The translations under genes were made by a program, and so were the position numbers. A stretch of 64,000 bases of DNA, taken from a virus. The DNA is taken from the IMG/VR virus record IMGVR_UViG_3300027749_000112, positions 1 through 64,000 of that record; one strand, given 5' to 3'. This document shows, piece by piece, positions 1-9,580 of this stretch. How positions within the stretch are numbered: the stretch's first letter is position 1; the number at the start of each line of letters is the position of its first letter. The notes under the pieces were generated by a model. That model saw only the letters and a list, made by a program, of their open reading frames with translations. It did no database searches and was not told the DNA's origin.

Positions 1-1630
1 CAAGCAACCAGCTTGCACAGCAAGTTCCGTTGTAGTCGGTTACGCCTCCGCTATAGCAAATCCCATCACATCCCTTATCCCAGCTTGCACAGCAAGCTCC
101 GTTGGCGTCGGTTACGGCTCCGCTATAGCAAAATCCATCGCAACCAAGCAACCAGCTTGCACAGCAAGTTCCGTTGGCGTCGGTTACGGCTCCGCTATAG
201 CAAAACCCATCGCAACCAAGCAACCAGCTTGCACAGCAAGTTCCGTTGGCGTCGGTTACGGCTCCGCTATAGCAAAATCCATCGCAACCAAGCCACCAGC
301 TTGCACAGCAACTTCCGTTACCGTCGGGGAGATCATTGCTACCGCATCCGCAGCCAGCATCAACTACACCGCACTCGCAGTTTTGGGAGCTAGGGCTTGG
401 GACATACGCAGGGTCTTGGCATAACATCTGTGCGTTTGCTAAATATCTTTTACCATCCCACCAACTATAATCAGGAACAGAACCTGTATAAGTAACCCCA
501 GCAGGGATTGGATGAATCGGTTGAGTTGTCCCGAAATGGAACTCGGCAAGATTTAATGGCGTTGCGTAGGGGTCAGTTGCTAGAGTTCCAGAGGAATCTG
601 ACTGAATAGGTGATAAAACAAATACGCTGTCGCCTGAAACTGGCAGGATGTTATATTTGACATAGCTCCAAATTTTACCCATGCCTGGAACCACCTGCTT
701 CCTATACCAATTCCCAGGAAGCCCCGCGTCTGTGGAGTTGTTGAGTGCGCCGATGAAGTAGAGAGTTTGTGGAGGTGGAACTACAGAAACCCAAGCTCCG
801 GAAGACCAAATCTGGCTTTCCCACCTTCCAGTAAAGGGGGTTCCACCAGATGTTATGTTTATATTTGGGTATGTGATAGATCCATTGTTGGTGAATCCAG
901 TTTTTTCAAATGTGCCTCCGCCATTGATAGAGTTGTTGTTGGTAAACCCACTTCCAGTAAACGTGCCTCCGGCGACATAACCGTTGTTGATAAACCCAGT
1001 TCCATTAAACGTGCCGCCGAAAATAACGTCTTCATTGGTAAACCCGCTTCCAGAGAACGTGCCTCCAGAAAGGCACCCGTTGTTGCTAATGGTCATCCCA
1101 CTTCCAGTAAACGTGCCCCCGTTGATAAAGGTTCCACTACTTGTAAGCCCATCTCCAGAGAACGTGCCTCCGTTGATGGCGGACAAGTTGGCGGTAAACC
1201 CATTTCCAGAGAATGTGCCGTCGTTGATAGGGGTTCCATTGCTTGTAAACCCACTTCCAGAGAACGTACCGTCGTTGATGAAAGAGTAGTTGGCGGTAAA
1301 CCCATTTCCAGAGAACGTGCCCCCGTTGATGGTAGTAGAGCCGATGTTTATCCCGCTTCCCGTGAACGTGCCGCCGCTTATGGTAGAGAACAAGACGGCA
1401 ATTCCATTTATGTCACAAGAACCTGTTACTCCTTCCGCACAACCTTGAGAACCTAGTGTGATCCCAAAATCAGTAGCACTAACTAAGTTAGACGCAGAAG
1501 TTGATCCATCTTGTCCAGACCAAGGAATTTCCGTTGGATTACTGCCGCTTCCATCTGCGGCGGTATTCCAGTTAGATAGGGTTTCCCACAGCTCGTCTCC
1601 GCTTGCGTTGGTGTAGTAAAGGTTTGGCAT
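1..1630 (-). CDS. Repeat-rich tail fibre/adhesin-like protein, partial
   Basis: The frame opens at an ATG at 1630 and stays open to the left edge, so about 543 codons are visible and the C-terminus is missing. Residues 1-75 are ordinary. Residues about 75-245 hold nine or more copies of a 16-18 residue Gly-Gly-Thr-Phe repeat, the kind of spacing seen in beta-solenoid fibres. Residues about 245-415 are non-repetitive, and from about 420 a 24-residue cysteine-rich repeat begins. It is the last visible gene of the late tail operon, which suggests a host-contact fibre (inference). The same cysteine motif recurs near the C-terminus of the protein at 2035-4074. No enzymatic motif is visible. Confidence 0.75.
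   Translation of the reverse strand, partial: MPNLYYTNASGDELWETLSNWNTAADGSGSNPTEIPWSGQDGSTSASNLVSATDFGITLGSQGCAEGVTGSCDINGIAVLFSTISGGTFTGSGINIGSTTINGGTFSGNGFTANYSFINDGTFSGSGFTSNGTPINDGTFSGNGFTANLSAINGGTFSGDGLTSSGTFINGGTFTGSGMTISNNGCLSGGTFSGSGFTNEDVIFGGTFNGTGFINNGYVAGGTFTGSGFTNNNSINGGGTFEKTGFTNNGSITYPNINITSGGTPFTGRWESQIWSSGAWVSVVPPPQTLYFIGALNNSTDAGLPGNWYRKQVVPGMGKIWSYVKYNILPVSGDSVFVLSPIQSDSSGTLATDPYATPLNLAEFHFGTTQPIHPIPAGVTYTGSVPDYSWWDGKRYLANAQMLCQDPAYVPSPSSQNCECGVVDAGCGCGSNDLPDGNGSCCASWWLGCDGFCYSGAVTDANGTCCASWLLGCDGFCYSGAVTDANGTCCASWLLGCDGFCYSGAVTDANGACCASWDKGCDGICYSGGVTDYNGTCCASWLL
9..312 (-). repeat. 72-bp in-frame tandem repeat (24-residue Cys-rich unit)
   Basis: The marker string GCTTGCACAGCAA begins at 11, 83, 155, 227 and 299, an exact 72-bp period. 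The second to fourth units are nearly identical, and the outer ones have diverged. Each unit encodes 24 residues with Cys-Cys, Cys-Asp-Gly-x-Cys and Asp-x-Asn-Gly motifs, four cysteines per unit. The array probably continues beyond the left edge. Confidence 0.9.
890..1390 (-). repeat. Degenerate ~51-bp repeat encoding GGTF units
   Basis: On the plus strand a block of the type CCAGAGAACGTGCC returns about every 48-54 bp. On the coding strand it reads Gly-Gly-Thr-Phe-(Ser/Thr)-Gly-x-Gly-Phe, at least nine times. The units differ at many positions, so they are older than the 72-bp array in the same gene. Confidence 0.85.
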
Positions 1631-1640
1631 AGCCTAAAAC

Positions 1641-1934
1641 CTAATCTTGGAACACGCGGGTCAGTGCGCCATTAGCATCATAACTCAGGTCGAGATAATA
1701 GACCTCCGTGCCGTTCTGCTTGAACGTGATGTAGGTCGGCTTGGTTGGATACGAGCTGTTATTATACTGAAAAACGACATCGTTGTAGGGAGGGATTTGT
1801 AGTCCAGAAAGAAACGTGACGGGGAGAGGGTTTTGCGCGGAAGCGGCTACGGGATTCCCCTGCGGATCTAAGAATACCTCAGCATCAGCTCCTACCGGCT
1901 TCGTGAAACCACCTATTGTTGTGATGTCGCTCAT
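1641..1934 (-). CDS. Hypothetical small tail-region protein (97 aa)
   Basis: This 97-residue soluble protein has no signal peptide or membrane segment. It begins Met-Ser-Asp-Ile-Thr-Thr and has a beta-rich, aromatic C-terminal half. It lies between two large cysteine-rich fibre genes and ends 10 bp before the next start. GTTGAC sits 15 nt upstream of its ATG, close to the spacing of the late-gene motif. I do not recognise the family; position suggests a fibre-associated structural protein. Confidence 0.6.
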   Translation of the reverse strand: MSDITTIGGFTKPVGADAEVFLDPQGNPVAASAQNPLPVTFLSGLQIPPYNDVVFQYNNSSYPTKPTYITFKQNGTEVYYLDLSYDANGALTRVFQD

Positions 1935-2034
1935 GACTTATTCAGTCATGTCAACGATAGCTTCATTAGCTCACGGGCAACCCCACTGACCAGTAGCCTC
2001 GTTGTACACGAAGAAGACATCACATCCTCGCATC

Positions 2035-4074
2035 CTACCAACTTTCCCCCCAATACGGGGTGTCAGGGCAGTTATATTGACCAGTAGCGTCGTCGTATAT
2101 CCTGAAACCGCGCCCGCATCCGCAGCCGTACTCAAAATTGAAGCTGTTGCAAACCCCATCGCAATACCATGTCTGTTCGTTATTACAGCAAGTTCCATTA
2201 GCGTCTGCTACAATTCCACTATTACAAACACCATCGCAGCCCCTATCCACATTTGCGCAATCCGCGCATCTAGTATAGCAAGTATATCCACACGAATCGC
2301 CATAGACAGACTCGGGATCTACCCCATAAGGGCAGATGTCTGGATTAACACCACCATCCTGGCACGGCGTCCAGTAATCGCAAGGATTGGGCCACCACGG
2401 GAAATAGCAGTTTGTAGTGCATGCCGTAGTTCCGCAGGCCATATAGTCAACGGGATACTGTCCTGTGTTATAGCAGTTGTTTTGATCAAACCAACCGGAG
2501 GGGCATTCCCCCCCAGAAAGGCAAGGATCAAGCGGTGGCTCGGCGCATTCGTAGCATGTGACCCCCCTGCAGCCAGCAAACTCTATAGGGATTGGGGTAC
2601 TAGATGTGCCATACGGGCAATCCGGCGAGTTGGGGGAGTGGAACCCACCCTGGCATGGACAATCAGACTTGGGTAGGCAACCACCATAGCAAGTGTTGGA
2701 ATAAGTTGAGCAGGCGCAAGAGGGATAGGCAGTTGCCGGATCAACCCCAAAGGTATTTGGCCCATAGCAGTCGCTATCTGTCACAGAGCTATCAGGGCAA
2801 TCACACGGACACTCTGCCGGAACTATGACTGGAGCTGATGTAACGGATCCGTACTTACAGTCTGCCGTGAAGGTATATCTACCTCCCGAACCAGAAACGA
2901 CGCTTACGGCCTTGCCGAAAACTTGATTTTGCCCAGGTAGAAGCATGCAACTACCAAGCCCATGAACACTCACGATCACCCCACCCGATGCCCTGCCGCC
3001 AATGACTGTATCCACCGTTGTGCTCAAGCTAACTGTTATTTCGAGATGCATCACTGCATAGCACGAAGTATCGGATGTCAGGCAGCTATCGGCGCTTTCT
3101 GCGTAAATGGAGAGGGTTGGATATTGCGTTGGTTCCAAGGGAGGGCGCTTTGGCACTTCATTGCCACCGCCACCGCCACCACCACCTGCTGTTCCACCAG
3201 ACCCATCTCCTCCTCCTGGCGGGTTATTCGCTCCACCGCCACCACCAGAACTACCACCAGAACTACCACCTCTGGGTGGATTTGGGTCAGCTCCCAGTTG
3301 TGGTGATGGAATACGCGGTTGCGGGGGGATGACTGGAGCGGCGATAACCAGAACTACTGCCGAATTGCCTTCTGCATCTATAGCTTCAACATTGTAATTG
3401 AGTGACCCATCAGTAGGTTGAGAGTAGCTCCAGTTTCCAGAACTATTGACCAACACAGAATGATCTACCCCATTGATGGTGAGCGTAATGGTGGAGTTGG
3501 GAGTGGCCGTGCCAACGATTGTCAAAATTCCTCCTGCAACTACAGAAGAAGTAATGCCGATCTTAACATCTGTTTGAGAGGAGTATGAGAGATCAATATT
3601 ATAGCTGGCACCGCTGCTAGAGGGTTGGGAGTAGCTCCAGTTTCCAGAACTATTGACCAACACAGAATGATTTACCCCATTGATGGCGAGCGTAATAGTG
3701 GAGTTGGGTGATCCAGTCCCAGAAATCACCAAATTGCCGCCCGTCACGACTACTTGAGTAATCACCGGAGGCGTTGGGAGTGGCGGAATAATCTGACCAG
3801 GATACGCATCGCTTGTCCAATCAGCGGCCCTCAAGTCATCTTCACTAATTTCAACAGGAGACCCTGGAATACTACCTCCATTTGGGCCTATCGAAGCATT
3901 AGCGACTAAGCCAAAGGTTTTAACAACATGATTAGGCGAGCTTTTGACCCAGGCCCCACCAACCCAATAGATCCATCCTGATGACCATGCGGCGCGGCGG
4001 ATAGGGCAACCAGCAAAGCGCGCTTCTCCCCACAGATGCGCGCCAGCAAGTTGTGCTGCCGTTAGGCGCGTCAT
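2035..4074 (-). CDS. Ig-like and cysteine-rich tail fibre protein (679 aa)
   Basis: Residues about 1-60 form a Trp-rich head. Residues about 105-260 contain two copies of a bacterial Ig-like repeat, each with the string VLVNSSGNWSYSQP. A Gly-rich linker follows at about 280-320, then a region of about 350 residues with several dozen cysteines. Its last part repeats the Cys-Asp-Gly-Val-Cys-Asn-Ser and Asp-x-Asn-Gly-Thr-Cys-Cys motifs of the left-edge gene. The ATG overlaps the preceding stop as ATGA, so translation is probably coupled. A disulfide- or metal-stabilised adhesin at the tail tip is the simplest reading, but it is an inference. Confidence 0.75.
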   Translation of the reverse strand: MTRLTAAQLAGAHLWGEARFAGCPIRRAAWSSGWIYWVGGAWVKSSPNHVVKTFGLVANASIGPNGGSIPGSPVEISEDDLRAADWTSDAYPGQIIPPLPTPPVITQVVVTGGNLVISGTGSPNSTITLAINGVNHSVLVNSSGNWSYSQPSSSGASYNIDLSYSSQTDVKIGITSSVVAGGILTIVGTATPNSTITLTINGVDHSVLVNSSGNWSYSQPTDGSLNYNVEAIDAEGNSAVVLVIAAPVIPPQPRIPSPQLGADPNPPRGGSSGGSSGGGGGANNPPGGGDGSGGTAGGGGGGGGNEVPKRPPLEPTQYPTLSIYAESADSCLTSDTSCYAVMHLEITVSLSTTVDTVIGGRASGGVIVSVHGLGSCMLLPGQNQVFGKAVSVVSGSGGRYTFTADCKYGSVTSAPVIVPAECPCDCPDSSVTDSDCYGPNTFGVDPATAYPSCACSTYSNTCYGGCLPKSDCPCQGGFHSPNSPDCPYGTSSTPIPIEFAGCRGVTCYECAEPPLDPCLSGGECPSGWFDQNNCYNTGQYPVDYMACGTTACTTNCYFPWWPNPCDYWTPCQDGGVNPDICPYGVDPESVYGDSCGYTCYTRCADCANVDRGCDGVCNSGIVADANGTCCNNEQTWYCDGVCNSFNFEYGCGCGRGFRIYDDATGQYNCPDTPYWGESW

Positions 4075-5879
4075 GTGCCTAGCAAATTACGGGTAAGGGT
4101 TATAGGGAATGATGGAGTTATTTTTTTGAGAATAACCGGAAGCCCCGCAATCCTGACAGCATGATCGAATCTAATCTCCGCAAGTGCGGAGAATGATGCT
4201 ATAGAATCTTCAGGGCCTTCAAAGACGCTATTCAAGCGCTCTCCTCGAAGCCCAAGATTGATTTCATAATGGCGAACCGTAACATCGCCAAGAGGTGTCC
4301 ATTCACCCGTGCTCTCAAAGATCGTTTCCCCCGTGGAAGGATCCTTCATGACCAGTCGGAGCGTCCCAAGATTTAATACAAGCAAGTTAGGAGTAGATGC
4401 TCCATCGAAGAAGGCTATATCCAGGAGGATGTCTGTATCTGTCTTGAACGAAAACGATGGCGGCGTCAAAATCTGGCCATTTGTGGCATCTATCTTAACC
4501 TCGATTGAGGCAGGATTGTTCCATGCGCCGGCGTAGATAGAAATGGGCAACTCGTAAGCGGCGCTCGATCCAGAGGAGTTGGTTGCCGTAACTGTAGCGA
4601 TCCAAATCCCCTGCACATTTACAGATCCTCCTATGGCTCCCGTTGCCGAATTGGCATAAATTCCAGGAGGCAAATTCGTCCAAGCCCACGAGGTAGGCGA
4701 TTTTGTCGCGCGCGGCTGAAAAATCCATGTGTCATTGATGGGGAATTCAATGACCGAAGAGGAAGAGGAAATGACGGGCACCATGGCGATGGATAGAAAT
4801 GAAGTCGTGACTTGGGCCGATGGTAAGTAGGTCGCGTTTCCATCTTGGCTTGCTGTCAACACTACCGTTCCCTCACCAATCAGTGTGATTGTGTTCCCAT
4901 CAATCAATGCTGGGCCGCTTTGGACGGCAACGGTTACTGGCAGCCCAGAGGATGCGACTGGTGGAGTGATCGTCATCACCGGCGTGTACGGAGGATTAAC
5001 GATGGTGGCAAAGGGAGCAATCGTTTGAGTGAGCTTGCCAACAGAGAAGGATGTCGTGACTTGGGTGGCCGCCGCCAGATTGGCATCTCCTGCTTGGTTA
5101 GCCGCAAGCACGACAGTTCCAGAAGCCCCCGTTAGGGTAATTGTATTGCCACTTATTGTAGCTGGGCCAGATTGGACATTTACCGTAACGGGCAGGCCTG
5201 AGCTGGATGTGGGCAGAATTATCGTGAAAGGGGCAGCTCCTGGCGTCTTGGCTGCGATGGTGGCAAAGGGAGTAATCGTTTGCACTTCATAAAAAAACAT
5301 GGTGGGCCATTCAACGCTCCCTGCGGGTCGGATCGAGCCTCCTGAATCCATCCACCAGTTTATAGCGGATGCGCTAAAGATTGCTGATGGTGACGGGATC
5401 GGATTTGTTGGTACTAATGATCCGTACACGCCGACTGGATTTCCATTATATGAGACTCGCCCACAAGCTAAGGCGCTTCTACAAAATGCTAAACCCGTAA
5501 CTCCAGGAACCTTTACTGCTGCGTCAGCAAAATCAATATCAAGAAGATCATGCCCAACGAGTGTGCTTAAATCAAAATCACTTAACCCATATATGCTTAA
5601 TGCGTTGGGAATCGAAAGGTTTAAGTAAGCTCCAGTAGCAGCATTATTAGAGTAGAATATAACAATTTTCTTCTCTACATCTGCTTGAAGGGTTACTGAT
5701 ATATTTTGATTATATACAAATTGGCTACCATTAGCCCCCGACCCAGCATACCATGCAAAAGTGTCATCTACACTGATGCGTGAAATAGTGTATGTACCAG
5801 CGACAGACGATTTAACGTATAATGGTATTACGGCTGAGAAAAGCGTATCGCCCCTAAAAAGAATGCCAATCTTAGCCAT
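4071..5879 (-). CDS. Ig-repeat tail fibre protein (602 aa)
   Basis: A good Shine-Dalgarno (AGGAG) precedes the ATG. Two tandem repeats begin near residues 220 and 313, each with SSGLPVTV and a QSGPA core ending in Gly-Thr-Val-Val-Leu. A third Ig-like domain near 380-450 has the LPPG...TGAIGG pattern of the putative Ig (He_PIG) family. These are typical of surface and secreted proteins of Verrucomicrobiota and Planctomycetota. The final 150 residues are beta-rich and unrecognised. Stop and next start overlap as ATGA. Likely an adhesin or fibre. Confidence 0.75.
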   Translation of the reverse strand: MAKIGILFRGDTLFSAVIPLYVKSSVAGTYTISRISVDDTFAWYAGSGANGSQFVYNQNISVTLQADVEKKIVIFYSNNAATGAYLNLSIPNALSIYGLSDFDLSTLVGHDLLDIDFADAAVKVPGVTGLAFCRSALACGRVSYNGNPVGVYGSLVPTNPIPSPSAIFSASAINWWMDSGGSIRPAGSVEWPTMFFYEVQTITPFATIAAKTPGAAPFTIILPTSSSGLPVTVNVQSGPATISGNTITLTGASGTVVLAANQAGDANLAAATQVTTSFSVGKLTQTIAPFATIVNPPYTPVMTITPPVASSGLPVTVAVQSGPALIDGNTITLIGEGTVVLTASQDGNATYLPSAQVTTSFLSIAMVPVISSSSSVIEFPINDTWIFQPRATKSPTSWAWTNLPPGIYANSATGAIGGSVNVQGIWIATVTATNSSGSSAAYELPISIYAGAWNNPASIEVKIDATNGQILTPPSFSFKTDTDILLDIAFFDGASTPNLLVLNLGTLRLVMKDPSTGETIFESTGEWTPLGDVTVRHYEINLGLRGERLNSVFEGPEDSIASFSALAEIRFDHAVRIAGLPVILKKITPSFPITLTRNLLGT

Positions 5880-5890
5880 GACTACTCCTA

Positions 5891-6946
5891 TTAACCGAGG
5901 CTGTCCGCCTCTTTAGGGTTCGCCGCCACGTTATAGGCGACATATCCTGATGGGTCGGAGATTTGGTTTTCTATATCGAACTGAGACAGACGAACTCTCA
6001 GCACAAAGTCATCCCCGACCGGAGTAGTTCCTGGGATCAGGTTTGGAGTGCGGGAATAAAGACTTCTAAATCCGCTAATCCCTTCAACGGTTCGCCTGAA
6101 CGTAATGCCAAGTGAATGATCTGTGGTGACATCGGTGATGACCACCTGCTGATCGATTGCTGGAGGAAGGTACTCGTAGGCCTTCAAGTTAGGCCCGATT
6201 GAACCTGGAGACACATCATCAACCCTCTGGCCGAATTCCATAATCACACTCCATACGCACGCGCTTTGAGCGCTGATTGAGCGGAAGGAAAAGACTCGGG
6301 AGAGCTTGAATTGCTCGCCTACTGGTAATCCCTGAAGTGTGAATGGAAACGTATAAATAGTCCTCTCGAAGGCTGTGGGGTAATAAGATGAGGAGGATTG
6401 CGTGTGGATCCACCCGCCCGATCCGCCTCCGCTAGAGGCATCTGAATAGATGACACCATTGGCATCAGCAATCTTGAAAGTGGTGCCGCTTGATTCAGCG
6501 ATACGATACCGAACCCCCGTGCCACTGAAGTTGATTGATTGCCCATTGCTGGTCATGGTCGCGTTTACAAAACCGTGCAGCTCCAGCGTCTCCCCATTGA
6601 TAAAAAAGTGCGGCTTGGCTGTGGTGAAAACTCCCGCTTCAAGGGATACAACCTGATAAGTAAGGCTAGGCTTATTCTTGAGTCGATAGAACCCCATGCC
6701 ATTACTACTGAAGTATTCTCCATTACGGATCGATCCAGCAGGGAAGTTCCCTTGAGCTGGCAGATTGATCGCGTTTCCAGTTGCGTTCTTAAAAAGCAGT
6801 CCGGTAACTTCCTGTGGATTGGGAAGCGTATACACCCCACCCGTCAGGATAATGTCCATTGCGGTTGTCGCATGAACAGCAGGCAACAGCCCCATCGAGG
6901 GCTGAGGTAGCTGTGTGATTTTTGAGAGGCCTCCAGTAAGTAGCAT
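5891..6946 (-). CDS. Hypothetical tail/fibre protein (351 aa)
   Basis: The start codon overlaps the upstream stop by one base (TAATG), so the two genes are translationally coupled. The protein is rich in Gly, Ser and Thr, without membrane segments. The middle part (about residues 125-170) has a run ending in Thr-Phe-Lys-Ile-Ala-Asp-Ala-Asn-Gly, resembling short beta repeats of phage fibre and baseplate proteins. Position between two fibre genes supports a distal-tail role. No domain can be named with certainty. Confidence 0.65.
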   Translation of the reverse strand: MLLTGGLSKITQLPQPSMGLLPAVHATTAMDIILTGGVYTLPNPQEVTGLLFKNATGNAINLPAQGNFPAGSIRNGEYFSSNGMGFYRLKNKPSLTYQVVSLEAGVFTTAKPHFFINGETLELHGFVNATMTSNGQSINFSGTGVRYRIAESSGTTFKIADANGVIYSDASSGGGSGGWIHTQSSSSYYPTAFERTIYTFPFTLQGLPVGEQFKLSRVFSFRSISAQSACVWSVIMEFGQRVDDVSPGSIGPNLKAYEYLPPAIDQQVVITDVTTDHSLGITFRRTVEGISGFRSLYSRTPNLIPGTTPVGDDFVLRVRLSQFDIENQISDPSGYVAYNVAANPKEADSLG

Positions 6947-9543
6947 TATTTTGAGATGGTTAGTTGGCTCGGTGGGACATGGAGACTGAGTTGCCCCGTA
7001 GAAGGAGGATTGCTGTCGGTCTCAAACTCCTTGAGCGCAATCACCAGCACGACATCCCCTGATGGGAATGGAGCACCCGCTTGCTTTACTCCGTAAGAAG
7101 TCAGGGTGGTCTTTGATTCTCCCTCCCCGTCCGGCCTAGATACCGCTAAGGAAAAGGAGCGTGTCTCCCTGGACTGAGAGAAGCTCAGCTCGGTGCTGGC
7201 AAGAACTACAGGAGCCGAGACCAGCGAGGGAGATGCCGGGATCGCCAGAACTTGCAGGGAGTATCGAGCAAATAGATCCGTCTTCAGGGAATCAAAGGTT
7301 GCTGGAGAGAGAAGGGCCGTCGTGCTCCATGAGAACTCCAAGTTCGAACCCGCAGGGAATGCCCTGGAGGAAATGGCGACCCTTGCGATCTCGCGATCCA
7401 TCTCGACGGGATGCCAGAGGGAATCACCCCCAAGATAGACAGGGTAAAAAGTATCCCCATCACTGGCAAAATATCCCCCCGCAGGGATGGCAGCGGCCTT
7501 TCTCCCCAATGAAGAAGGGAGGGTGATGCCACCCGATGTCCGATAGACGGCGGCGGGAGTAATATTGGGGGGAGTGATGGCAGTATAGTTCACGGCGGTT
7601 CCAGCTAAGGCCCTTAGCAGTGTTGGAGGCTGGTTCTTGCGTAATGGCGGCCATGCCACAGGTAGGGCTGCCGTACCCAGGGCGAGAGTCTCCATGACCG
7701 TGATGATAGTCTTAGTGACTGCCGTAGCCCCATGGGCTGCGATCGCCTTGGCCTCTTCAATGGTGGCTCCAGCGGCTGTTGCATCGGCCACCGCTTTCTT
7801 TGCGGCATCGAGTTGGGCTTGGAGTGCGACCAGAGCGGCGGCGTTTGTGGCAAGTTGCTCTTGCAGGTCGGTACCAGGCACCGCAGCCACTGCGCTGGAG
7901 CCTTGATTGGTCATAACCTGAGACGAGATGGAAAGAGGGCTATCTTCTAGGGATGCGTCAGGTAAAATTTCACCGAAAGAGGCCACGCTATTGACGGCAT
8001 TTGGGCTTGCCGACGTGGCTGCAGGCGCGATGACTTGCGATGGAACAAGCGACATCAGGTAGGCAACCATGCCGCCTAATGAATCAAGCGTTGTTTGCAG
8101 GTTTGTTATTTGCGCAATCGTATGTGTATGAGCTTGGAATACAGAGGTCGGCCCCGCTGCGGTAATAACGATAGCAATAGACGATGGGCTTGGTGGTGCC
8201 GCAAAAGCTACCGTGAGCTGGCTGGCGCTATCAAACTCCAGGGTATAATCTTCCCCGATACGCAAAATGGTACCATTGGCTGCATTCTGAAATAGAAGGA
8301 CATTGGAGAGGTTGGCGGTCTGAAGGTTATGGATAACGTGAAAAACAGTCGTCGATCCATCACCTATGGTAGTTGTGTAACTCTGTTGGCCCGTAATGAT
8401 TTGATCCTTGGCGAACGGGACGTAAGTGTTAGTGGGAGGTTTTACCCAATCTATCTGATCAACTGATGCTAGGGCTGGAAAAATCAGGGGCGGCTGAATT
8501 GTTACGTTCGTACTCCAGAGTTTTCTAGTAACGGTTCCTAATGAATGATCAGAAGAGATGTAAAAGTCCGCCTCTGCTTCAAAGGGAATGGTTATATTGG
8601 CTCCAGCAGCATCTCGTAAAGCTGACAGCATCTCCACTGTGCCAAGATCCAGCGTAAAGGTCAGATCACCTGGAGGCGCCGCAAACACTTGTACATTTAG
8701 AAGTGGTAGTGGCTGCGCTGATAATGTTCCGCCAAACTCAATATAGGCCACATTCGAGGTTGGATTTGTGACGATGGCTCTTCCACCTTCTGGGGCAAGC
8801 ATTGCATTGAGCGCATTCTGGAGTTGCGTTGCCCCATCCGTAATGTCCAAGAGGATCGTTTTCTCGAAGTTCCTTCTAAGCTGATAAGTCCCCTGAAAGT
8901 TAGGGTTAATGGTAAGCGACTGAACCTCGTTCCATTTCGTGATGCCATCAGGCGATACACCGCCAGCTTGTACTTCAGCGATCTTTGGAGCCGGAGCTGC
9001 TATAAGCGAAGCGCCATCTGTGAAAGCTAGTGGAGCTTGACGTAATCTGACCTGGTAGAAATTAGAACCAGAAAACTCTTCAGCATCCACAACACCAAAG
9101 CTGATTGGCAGGAGTTTGTTTCCGACGATTGATAAGTTTATTACCGATCCATCTGTGCGGCTCACCATATAGCCGCCTGTTACGCCAGTGCATACGAAAG
9201 GATTTCCTGCAGCAATAGGGAGGGCATTAAGCGCGGAGGCAACAGTAGAGAATGTTGCATCAAAGGGAATGGGGGGCGTTGTATTTTCTGCAGTGGAGAC
9301 GCCACCAGATGCTTTTAGCTGGTAGGTTCCTCTTGTGGGTCGCATATCTTTGTACCCCATGCCGATGCGGACTGCCGCGATCTCGGGGTACACTTGTTGG
9401 TAGCTACCCGTGTATTCAATGAACCTTAGGGAATAGATTTGGCGGCCTCCGGCGGTTAGGGTCGGGAAACTATACGCCGTTCCTGAAGCAGCCTTGCAAA
9501 CTGTGCCTTGATATAAATCGCAGTACAGCAGGGTGGAATCCAT
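6946..9543 (-). CDS. Large distal tail/fibre protein with coiled coil (865 aa)
   Basis: The frame is open further upstream to a TTG at 9573 and an ATG at 9558. ATG 9543 is preferred because it has GGGG/AGG upstream and GTTGAC 15 nt before it. The protein is mainly beta-rich. An alanine-rich helical section of about 60 residues, with repeated Gln-Leu-Asp-Ala-Ala-Lys heptads, lies in the middle (near plus-strand 7700-7850) and probably trimerises the fibre. It is the largest distal-tail gene. No catalytic residues stand out. Confidence 0.7.
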   Translation of the reverse strand: MDSTLLYCDLYQGTVCKAASGTAYSFPTLTAGGRQIYSLRFIEYTGSYQQVYPEIAAVRIGMGYKDMRPTRGTYQLKASGGVSTAENTTPPIPFDATFSTVASALNALPIAAGNPFVCTGVTGGYMVSRTDGSVINLSIVGNKLLPISFGVVDAEEFSGSNFYQVRLRQAPLAFTDGASLIAAPAPKIAEVQAGGVSPDGITKWNEVQSLTINPNFQGTYQLRRNFEKTILLDITDGATQLQNALNAMLAPEGGRAIVTNPTSNVAYIEFGGTLSAQPLPLLNVQVFAAPPGDLTFTLDLGTVEMLSALRDAAGANITIPFEAEADFYISSDHSLGTVTRKLWSTNVTIQPPLIFPALASVDQIDWVKPPTNTYVPFAKDQIITGQQSYTTTIGDGSTTVFHVIHNLQTANLSNVLLFQNAANGTILRIGEDYTLEFDSASQLTVAFAAPPSPSSIAIVITAAGPTSVFQAHTHTIAQITNLQTTLDSLGGMVAYLMSLVPSQVIAPAATSASPNAVNSVASFGEILPDASLEDSPLSISSQVMTNQGSSAVAAVPGTDLQEQLATNAAALVALQAQLDAAKKAVADATAAGATIEEAKAIAAHGATAVTKTIITVMETLALGTAALPVAWPPLRKNQPPTLLRALAGTAVNYTAITPPNITPAAVYRTSGGITLPSSLGRKAAAIPAGGYFASDGDTFYPVYLGGDSLWHPVEMDREIARVAISSRAFPAGSNLEFSWSTTALLSPATFDSLKTDLFARYSLQVLAIPASPSLVSAPVVLASTELSFSQSRETRSFSLAVSRPDGEGESKTTLTSYGVKQAGAPFPSGDVVLVIALKEFETDSNPPSTGQLSLHVPPSQLTISK

Positions 9544-9580
9544 ATTACCTAACCCCATGTCAACCGATCCCAAGGCCTAT

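Noticed and set aside
9-312. CRISPR-like array
   Set aside because: The repeats are in frame, have no spacers (every base belongs to the unit) and encode a regular Cys-rich motif.
767-1456. 229-residue open frame on the plus strand with repeats
   Set aside because: It is the antisense reading of the GGTF repeat region; repeats keep many frames open and the minus-strand frame has the better start, neighbours and composition.
2002-2676. 224-residue plus-strand frame
   Set aside because: It lies opposite the Cys-rich adhesin gene, whose minus-strand frame is longer, motif-bearing and part of the operon.
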